Shown: piece after piece, positions 28,890 through 35,532 of the stretch
Numbering within the stretch: position 1 is the first letter of the stretch
How the letters are laid out: each line of letters starts with the position of its first letter
Origin: Algoriphagus sp.
GTDB lineage: Bacteria; Bacteroidota; Bacteroidia; Cytophagales; Cyclobacteriaceae
DNA: 35,532 bases
Assembly: GCA_030833985.1 (NCBI GenBank)
Contig: JAURGC010000006.1
Coordinates: forward strand, 1 to 35,532
Direction: 5' to 3'
Program-made: the position numbers and the translations under genes
The notes under the pieces: generated by a model
What the model was told of the DNA's origin: nothing
What the model saw: only the letters and a program-made list of their open reading frames with translations
The model's database searches: none

Positions 28890-28973
28890 AGGGTTATCTG
28901 CAACTAACTCAATAAAGTTTTACCGTTCCATCAGGTGAACTGTTGCCTGCCTGCAGACTTTGGTCTAGAATAA

Positions 28974-31571
28974 TTACCCATTCCCCCTCAAAATTTCCAT
29001 CGGGGGCTGGTTGATAATCTTTCGTCCATTCAGCCAACCCAAGACAATTGTCAGTACCGTAATGGCCAAGTAAATCACCAATCCCTCCTTCCAGGCCAAA
29101 CTAAAGTTCAACTGAAACACAAATTCTCCTAACAAGAACGTCGCAAAAAAGGAAAGTAAAATCCCAGATAAGGAAGCCAAACTTCCCAAAAAGAAATATT
29201 CTAAGGTATTTATTTGCCGTACTAGGGCTGAACTAGCCCCCAAGGTGCGTAGCAAAATGCTCTCCCGCATACGTTGGTATTTACTTATAATCAAAGAACT
29301 GATCAAAACTAAAATTCCAGTGGCAATGGAGAAAAAGGCCATGAACTGAATTACAAAACTAATCTTGCCCAAAATCTCCTCAAGTGTCTCTACAATCGTA
29401 CCTAGATTGATGATGGAGATATTCGGAAACTCTCGCACCATGTCTGATTGCATCTCTGCAGCCTGCTTGTCAGTGCTGGTCTTGGTGATGATTACGTGAA
29501 ATTTGGGTGCTTCTTCTAAAATTCCTTTTGGAAAAAGTACGATAAAATTAGTAGAAACTTGGTTGAATTTCACTTCCCGAAAACTTCCAATATAGGTTTT
29601 AATCGGGCGCCCTTGCACGTTAAATTCCACCTGATCACCGAGCTTAAATCCATTGCCCGCTGCAAATCCTTTTTCAAAGGAAACAAAAATGCTATCCCCT
29701 CTAACCCCCTTAGGAATTAGGGTTCCATCTGTCAACTGCTCAGAAGCAATTAAAGTGTCTCGATAGGTCACACGGAATTCCCGATTATACAGCCAGCGAC
29801 TGTAGTTCTCTTCTTCTGGCAACTCCTCGTTCGCTTTTTTGGTGATCCCATTGATGGCATTCAACTGCATGGTGACGATGGGAACCTCCTGCAAAATAGG
29901 CATCTTTCGACCAGTAACTTCTTCCTTTACTTTCTCGAGTTGGGCAGTTTGAATATCAAAAAGCAGCATATTGGGTTGATCCTTTTTATCAGCAAACTTG
30001 GCTTCCTGGAGCAATTGATTTTGTAAGAAAAACAACGTGCTGATCATTGCTGTACCTAGACCTATAGTTGCAATTAGAGAAATGGTCTGGTTATTGGGTC
30101 GATACAAATTTGAAAGTGACTGACGCCAAGGGTAACTCAAGGAAAGGGGTAAAAATCTACGCACCCCCCACATCACCGCCGTACCTACTCCCCAGAGTAG
30201 CCCAAAGGCAATCAAAACAAATGCGGTAAAACCTAAAGCCCAAGTGACTTTGGTGAGGAGGTAAAAGCTAAAACCAAAAATAAATAGCAAGATCCCCAAA
30301 AGCACCACCCAACGAGCAGGATCCTTAAGTAAGGTGCTATCGGTAGTTTCGGGACGCAAAGTGGCCATAGGAGACACCTTTCGTACCTTGAGTAAGGGTA
30401 ACAAGGCAAATAACACAGATACCAAGAGGCCAGTCACCATACCAAAGGCTATTGATTTCCATGAAACTCCAACTGTCACCTCCACCGGGAGGAAATCAGC
30501 AAATACCACCGGAAGAACAAACTGCAATAGTGTTCCAAGACCAGAACCAAACAATGCACCAATGAATCCCATACCCACAATTTCAACAAGATAAATCAGC
30601 AGCACATCCAAGGAAGCTACTCCCAAACAGCGAAGCACTGCCACCGATGCTAATTTTTCTTTCACAAATACATTCACCGCAGAAGCCACGCCCACACAAC
30701 CCAGAAGTAGTGCGATAAAGGCTACTAAACTCAAAAAATTAGAAAGGTTACCAAAGGAGCGGCCTGTACTTTGCTTTCGGTCCTCTACCGTATCTGCATC
30801 AATGCGGTCTAGCTCCCACTGCCCTTCGTATGGCTTGATTAATTGAGCGACATCTGTTCCTGGGGAAAATTGCAAATACCGATTGTATTCCACCCGGCTC
30901 CCGTATTGCACCAGCCCAGTTTCTTGCAAGTATTCCAAAGGAATGTACACTGCCGGAGCTACACTAGCTGTTATTCCCGTCTGTCCAGGCACCTTTTGGA
31001 GTTCTCCCACGATCTCAAAATAAAGATTTCCCACCTTGATGGAATCCCCTACTTGCGCATCAAACTGGGCCATAAGCGCTTTCTCTACCAACGCCTTTTT
31101 TCCGCCACTTCTAAAATTTGCCTCGCCCGCATCCGGAAGTGTTTCTAGTTTACCATAAAAAGGAAAGTTCCCTTCTAGGGCACGTACTTGCGTCAACCTG
31201 CTGGCATCCCGCTTGGGGAAGGCAACCATGGAAGCAAAATTGACTTCTGAGGCAGTTTCTAAAGCAAGAGAGTCGAGGCCCAACTCCCCAAGTGGCTTGT
31301 TGTTTTCCAAAACCAAATCTGCTCCGAGAAGCTCCTTGGCCTGGTTGTCAATGTCTTTGACTAGGTTTTCTCCAAAACTGCTGATTGCCACCAAGGCAGC
31401 AATTCCCACGACAATGGAAGAAACGAAAAGAAGCAATCGGGAAAGATTTTTTCTAAAATCTCGCCCTGCCATTTTTAAAATCCAGGCAAAATCAGGCATG
31501 TGCTTCCTCCTGTATTTTTCCACCCTTGATATGAATGATTCGCTGGGTTTTGGCTGCCAATTCCAAGTCAT
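28974..31571 (-). CDS. ABC transporter permease, FtsX-like (YbbP family)
   Basis: 865 aa with two FtsX-like TM regions (FLSLVAFIALLLGCVGVASAVNVFVKEKLASVAVLRCLG; ILVLISSLIISKYQRMRESILLRTLGAS); overlaps partner ATPase. Confidence 0.92.
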   Translation of the reverse strand: MTWNWQPKPSESFISRVEKYRRKHMPDFAWILKMAGRDFRKNLSRLLLFVSSIVVGIAALVAISSFGENLVKDIDNQAKELLGADLVLENNKPLGELGLDSLALETASEVNFASMVAFPKRDASRLTQVRALEGNFPFYGKLETLPDAGEANFRSGGKKALVEKALMAQFDAQVGDSIKVGNLYFEIVGELQKVPGQTGITASVAPAVYIPLEYLQETGLVQYGSRVEYNRYLQFSPGTDVAQLIKPYEGQWELDRIDADTVEDRKQSTGRSFGNLSNFLSLVAFIALLLGCVGVASAVNVFVKEKLASVAVLRCLGVASLDVLLIYLVEIVGMGFIGALFGSGLGTLLQFVLPVVFADFLPVEVTVGVSWKSIAFGMVTGLLVSVLFALLPLLKVRKVSPMATLRPETTDSTLLKDPARWVVLLGILLFIFGFSFYLLTKVTWALGFTAFVLIAFGLLWGVGTAVMWGVRRFLPLSLSYPWRQSLSNLYRPNNQTISLIATIGLGTAMISTLFFLQNQLLQEAKFADKKDQPNMLLFDIQTAQLEKVKEEVTGRKMPILQEVPIVTMQLNAINGITKKANEELPEEENYSRWLYNREFRVTYRDTLIASEQLTDGTLIPKGVRGDSIFVSFEKGFAAGNGFKLGDQVEFNVQGRPIKTYIGSFREVKFNQVSTNFIVLFPKGILEEAPKFHVIITKTSTDKQAAEMQSDMVREFPNISIINLGTIVETLEEILGKISFVIQFMAFFSIATGILVLISSLIISKYQRMRESILLRTLGASSALVRQINTLEYFFLGSLASLSGILLSFFATFLLGEFVFQLNFSLAWKEGLVIYLAITVLTIVLGWLNGRKIINQPPMEILRGNG

Positions 31572-32169
31572 GGGTCACAAGCACCAGTGTTGTTCCTTGC
31601 TCTTTATTCAAATCAAAAATCAAGTTTTCAATCATCTCACCCGTTTCGGTATCCAAATTTCCAGTAGGCTCATCGGCAAAAAGTATTTTAGGCGCATTGG
31701 CAAAGGCTCTAGCAATGGACACCCGCTGCTGTTCCCCACCTGAAAGTTGGGTAGGGTAATGCGTTGCTCGATCCTTCAAACCTACCTTTGCTAGTAATTC
31801 CATTGCTTTTTCCTTTGCATTCGTTCTTTTCTTCAACTCCAAAGGAACCATCACATTCTCCAATGCGGTAAGAGTCGGAAGTAACTGGAAATTTTGAAAT
31901 ATAAATCCTACATCTCGACTACGAATCGCAGCGCGCTGGTCTTCATTCAGCCCTTCCAACGCTTCCCCATTCAGAACTACAGATCCAGTAGAGCTGGAAT
32001 CTAGGCCAGCACACAAACCCAAAAGAGTGGTCTTTCCACTACCGGAAGGCCCAACAATAGCAATGGCTTCTCCTGCCTGAATAGAAAAGGTGACCTGATC
32101 CAAAACAGTAAGCTTTCGACTGCCACTTTGGTAGGTTTTACTGACGTGTTGAAGTGATAAAATTGACAT
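31492..32169 (-). CDS. ABC transporter ATP-binding protein (YbbA/LolD-like)
   Basis: AIVGPSGSGKTTLLGLCAGLD, LSGGEQQRVSIARAFANAPKILFADEPTGNLD. Confidence 0.95.
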   Translation of the reverse strand: MSILSLQHVSKTYQSGSRKLTVLDQVTFSIQAGEAIAIVGPSGSGKTTLLGLCAGLDSSSTGSVVLNGEALEGLNEDQRAAIRSRDVGFIFQNFQLLPTLTALENVMVPLELKKRTNAKEKAMELLAKVGLKDRATHYPTQLSGGEQQRVSIARAFANAPKILFADEPTGNLDTETGEMIENLIFDLNKEQGTTLVLVTHDLELAAKTQRIIHIKGGKIQEEAHA

Positions 32170-32381
32170 CTAGGAGTTAAAGAAGTTGAAGTAGGAAAAC
32201 GCTATTTTTAACTAATTTGTTGGCTTTTCAACAAATAACTTTGGAATTCAAGCAAAGAAAACAAAATTACACCATCCTTGGGTCGAGTGGTCGACAGACA
32301 ATAGCATTTGATCGACCAACAGACGTTAGATCGCTAAAAAACACTGCCTCCCTTGGAGTAGAAAAAATAAACTTAGTCGCT

Positions 32382-33059
32382 ATGAAAATAATAATGAATG
32401 GAATTGCCTTAATTTTCCTTAGTGGAATCATCCCTTTTTTAAGTTCCTGCAACCCAAACCCAGAGAAAAAAAAGACAGAAACTGGAATGCAAGTACTAGA
32501 GGTTGAACCGAAAAAAACAATTCTATTTTTTGGAAATAGCCTCACTGCAGGCTACGGTATTGATCCGGAAGAATCCTTTGCAGGGCGAATCCAAAGTCGA
32601 TTGGATAGCTTAGAAAAAGAGTTTAGAGTGATCAATGGAGGATTGAGCGGGGAGACTACCGCTGGTGGCTTGAGTCGTCTAGACTGGTTTTTGGAAGAAG
32701 AGCCCTACTTATTTATACTTGAATTGGGAGGTAATGACGGCTTGCGGGGTATCCCACTCACCGAAACCAAGAAAAACCTCCTCGCCATCGTTACAAAGGT
32801 ACAAGCAAAATACCCCAACACGAAGGTCATCCTGGCAGGTATGCAGATCCCTCCCAACATGGGTCAAGAGTATACAGAGGAATTTAAAGCCATATATCCA
32901 GCGGTAGCAAGTGAAAAAAACATCGAGCTGATTCCTTTTCTTCTAGAGGGTGTGGCTGGCAATCCGGACTTAAACCTTCCAGATGGAATCCATCCAACCG
33001 CAGAAGGACATCGACTGGTTATGGAAACCTTGTGGCCCTACATTTCAACGGCACTTTGA
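32382..33059 (+). CDS. Arylesterase/lysophospholipase, SGNH hydrolase (TesA-like) lipoprotein
   Basis: ILFFGNSLTAGYGIDPEESFAGRIQSRLD, VINGGLSGETTAGGLSRLDW, LELGGNDGLRG, PDGIHPTAEGH; lipobox SSC. ATG at 32382 preferred over 32217. Confidence 0.92.
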   Translation: MKIIMNGIALIFLSGIIPFLSSCNPNPEKKKTETGMQVLEVEPKKTILFFGNSLTAGYGIDPEESFAGRIQSRLDSLEKEFRVINGGLSGETTAGGLSRLDWFLEEEPYLFILELGGNDGLRGIPLTETKKNLLAIVTKVQAKYPNTKVILAGMQIPPNMGQEYTEEFKAIYPAVASEKNIELIPFLLEGVAGNPDLNLPDGIHPTAEGHRLVMETLWPYISTAL

Positions 33060-33148
33060 TCACCCAGATCATCTAACCGCTTAAAATATATTGACTTTCA
33101 CAGATGCATTGTTTTGTTTAGATTAGCTTATATAAATTCCAATCTTTT

Positions 33149-34891
33149 ATGTCTTTTCAAATCAAAGAAACCCAAGATAGCTACGACGTCATTATTGTTG
33201 GCTCCGGAGCTGGTGGAGGCATGGCCTCCAAAATCCTTTCTGAAGCAGGACTTTCTGTAGCTGTAGTGGAGGCAGGGGGAGATTTTGACCCCGCCAAGGA
33301 AGAGGACCGGACGCAGCTTCGTCCACCTTGGGAATCCCCTAGAAGAGGTGCTGGAACCAAAATACGCCCTTTTGGAGATTTTGATCAAGCCATAGGAGGA
33401 TGGGAGATTGAAGGTGAACCCTACACGCGGAAGGATGGAACTCAATTTGACTGGTTTCGCTCCCGCATGGTGGGTGGCCGAACCAATCACTGGGGTAGAA
33501 TTTCCCTTCGCTTTGGTCCCAATGATTTCAAGCGCGCCAGTATCGATGGCTTGGGGCACGATTGGCCTATCGGCTACGATGACTTAAAGCCCTATTACGA
33601 CAAGGTGGATAAATTGATTGGCGTTTTTGGTTCCAAAGAAGGAATTTATAACGAGCCAGATGGCTTTTTCCTTCCACCTCCGAAGCCCAGATTACACGAG
33701 CTTTTTCTCAAAAGAGGAGCCGATAAAGCGGGAATTCCAATGATTCCAGGAAGACTTTCCATGCTTACCCGTCCCATCAATGCGGAACGGGGAGTGTGTT
33801 TTTTCTGCAATCAATGCAACCGTGCCTGCCAAGCTTACGCTGATTTTTCCTCAGGTACCTGCTTAATACATCCAGCTATGAAAAAAGGGAAGGTGGATTT
33901 ATTCACCTATTCCATGGTTCGTAAGGTCACGACGGATGATACGGGCAAAGCCAATGGCGTATCCTTTGTATCCAAAATAGATCGGAAAGAATACAAATTA
34001 AAGTCAAGAGTAGTGATCCTAGGCGCCTCTGCTTGCGAGTCTGCACGAATCTTAATGAACTCCAAATCCAAGGCACATCCCGATGGTATAGGTGCAGACT
34101 CTGGGGTATTGGGCAGATACCTCCATGATTCCACTGGCGCTAGCCGTATGGGTATTCTCCCTGACCTAATCGACCGAGATCGCTACAACGAGGATGGTGT
34201 AGGGGGCATGCACATGTACACCCCTTGGTGGAAAGACAACAAGCAGCTGGATTTTGCGCGCGGCTACCACATTGAATATTGGGGAGGGATGGGACAGCCC
34301 GCCTACGGAGCTGGTGGCAGCATGGATAGTATGCGGAAGTACCTCAAAGATGAATTTGGCAATCCTAGTCCAAATGGGGGCTATGGAGTAGGACTTAAAA
34401 AAGATATCCGCCGAATTTATGGATCTACCCTTGGGATGTCCGGTCGGGGAGAAAGTATCCCCCAATACAGCAATTACTGCGAAATCGATCCCAACGTGGT
34501 AGATACCTATGGAATCCCCGTACTTCGGTTCCATTACAATTGGACGGACCAAGAAATCAAGCAAGCCAAACACATGCAGGATACCTTTGAAGAAATCTTA
34601 ACCAATGCAGGAGCATTACTTTTGGGCAACAAACCTGGCCCTGAAAGCATGTATGGACTTGCTGCTCCAGGCCGCATCATTCACGAAGTAGGTACAACAC
34701 GGATGGGCAACGATCCCAAATCATCCGTAGTCAATTCCAACTGCCAGTTGCACAGCTGCTCAAACCTTTTTGTAGTGGATGCAGGACCTTTTGTATCTCA
34801 AGCAGATAAAAATCCAACCTGGACCATTCTGGCCTTGTCTTGGAGAACCTCCGATTACATCATCGAACAACTGAAACAAAAAAACATCTAG
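33149..34891 (+). CDS. GMC family oxidoreductase / dehydrogenase large subunit
   Basis: YDVIIVGSGAGGGMASKILSEAGLSVAVVEAG; MVGGRTNHWGRISLRF; C-terminal HEVGTTRMGNDPKSSVVNSNCQLHSCSNLFVVDAGPFVSQADKNPTWTILALSWRTSDYI. Confidence 0.94.
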   Translation: MSFQIKETQDSYDVIIVGSGAGGGMASKILSEAGLSVAVVEAGGDFDPAKEEDRTQLRPPWESPRRGAGTKIRPFGDFDQAIGGWEIEGEPYTRKDGTQFDWFRSRMVGGRTNHWGRISLRFGPNDFKRASIDGLGHDWPIGYDDLKPYYDKVDKLIGVFGSKEGIYNEPDGFFLPPPKPRLHELFLKRGADKAGIPMIPGRLSMLTRPINAERGVCFFCNQCNRACQAYADFSSGTCLIHPAMKKGKVDLFTYSMVRKVTTDDTGKANGVSFVSKIDRKEYKLKSRVVILGASACESARILMNSKSKAHPDGIGADSGVLGRYLHDSTGASRMGILPDLIDRDRYNEDGVGGMHMYTPWWKDNKQLDFARGYHIEYWGGMGQPAYGAGGSMDSMRKYLKDEFGNPSPNGGYGVGLKKDIRRIYGSTLGMSGRGESIPQYSNYCEIDPNVVDTYGIPVLRFHYNWTDQEIKQAKHMQDTFEEILTNAGALLLGNKPGPESMYGLAAPGRIIHEVGTTRMGNDPKSSVVNSNCQLHSCSNLFVVDAGPFVSQADKNPTWTILALSWRTSDYIIEQLKQKNI

Positions 34892-34894
34892 GTC

Positions 34895-35532
34895 ATGAAT
34901 AGAAGAGAAAATTTAAAACTGCTCTTTGCAGGTTCCTTAGGAGCAAGCTTGTTGCTGGGCTGCGAGCCTGAGCAAGTTAAATTGGAAGGGAAAGTGATTG
35001 GTACACCTGGGGGCCGTACAGAGGAGGAGAAAGCACGAGATGCCAAATTACTTGCTGAGCAGTTTTTTACGGAGGAAGAATTGAAAAAACTAAGTACGCT
35101 AGTAGATCTTATTCTACCTGCCGATGACCAATCTCCTGCTGCCACTGCTTTAGGGGTACCTGCTTTTATCGAATTTATGATGAAGGATCAGCCAAACCTA
35201 CAAACACCCATGCGCGGTGGCCTGATGTGGTTAGACTTTGAAGCCCAAGAAGTTTTTGGCAAAGTTTTCAATGACTTGGAGGCTGTTCAAGTACAAGCAA
35301 TAGTCGACCTAGTCGCTTGGCCAGATCAAGCCAGCGAGGATTACCAAGGTGGAGTTCGCTGGTTCAACATGCTACGAAACCTTACTTGTTCCGGATATTT
35401 TTCCACTCAAGAAGGATGGAATTACATGGGCTATCAAGGCAATGTGCCTAACGTCTGGGACGGAGTTCCTGCTGAAGTGCTCTCCAAGCACAGCCTCACA
35501 AATCCTGAAAAATATGCTGGAATATACCTCAA
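34895..35532 (+). CDS. Gluconate 2-dehydrogenase subunit 3 family protein (truncated at window edge)
   Basis: MNRRENLKLLFAGSLGASLLLGCEPEQV (Tat-like RR plus lipobox), FFTEEELKKLSTLVDLILPADDQSPAATALGVPAFIEFMM; open to the window end. Confidence 0.88.
   Translation, partial: MNRRENLKLLFAGSLGASLLLGCEPEQVKLEGKVIGTPGGRTEEEKARDAKLLAEQFFTEEELKKLSTLVDLILPADDQSPAATALGVPAFIEFMMKDQPNLQTPMRGGLMWLDFEAQEVFGKVFNDLEAVQVQAIVDLVAWPDQASEDYQGGVRWFNMLRNLTCSGYFSTQEGWNYMGYQGNVPNVWDGVPAEVLSKHSLTNPEKYAGIYL

Noticed and set aside
28703-28891. 62-aa ORF (MIFASPFSKEWESVFAQMAELVDALVSNTNEV...)
   Set aside because: It covers the tRNA-Leu gene and its terminator; AQMAELVDALVSNTNEVTLVPVRLR is a familiar tRNA-Leu translation artefact
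31213-31743. 176-aa + strand ORF antisense to the ABC permease/ATPase genes
   Set aside because: Shadow ORF of two strongly supported genes; no coherent protein motifs
32217-32381. 55-codon N-terminal extension of the SGNH hydrolase
   Set aside because: The signal peptide/lipobox starts at 32382; the upstream sequence contains inverted repeats and looks regulatory
1-35532. CRISPR array, prophage, integrase/transposase, toxin-antitoxin or restriction system
   Set aside because: Scanned the ORF products and intergenic DNA; no direct-repeat arrays or recognisable mobile/defence proteins were seen

Overview
This looks like an ordinary chromosomal window from a Bacteroidota bacterium, probably Cyclobacteriaceae/Algoriphagus-like. 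That placement is inferred from gene content, a T9SS type B C-terminal domain and TAnnTTTG-type promoters. I see about 33 protein genes (two truncated at the window edges) and one tRNA-Leu(CAA). Most are housekeeping genes: sdhCAB, fabD, folK, sppA, pgk, sua5, recQ, comEC, phoH, a ybbA/ybbP/tesA-like locus, a GMC dehydrogenase with its small subunit, and an sbtA-like permease divergent from a LysR regulator. I found no CRISPR array, prophage, rRNA or intact transposon. The points most worth a second look are: (1) a beta-helix lipoprotein plus diheme cytochrome pair of unknown function; (2) a DUF62/SAM hydroxide adenosyltransferase homolog that appears to have lost all three catalytic-triad residues; (3) a cluster of tandem short palindromes resembling a REP-like element after the cytochrome gene; (4) a ferredoxin-like CxxCxxCxxxC cluster in the GMC oxidoreductase beside a Tat/lipobox small subunit; (5) an SbtA-type bicarbonate permease/LysR pair in an apparent heterotroph. 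No dramatic new multi-gene system is evident. All functional calls come from reading the sequence and from recalled family knowledge, without database searches.
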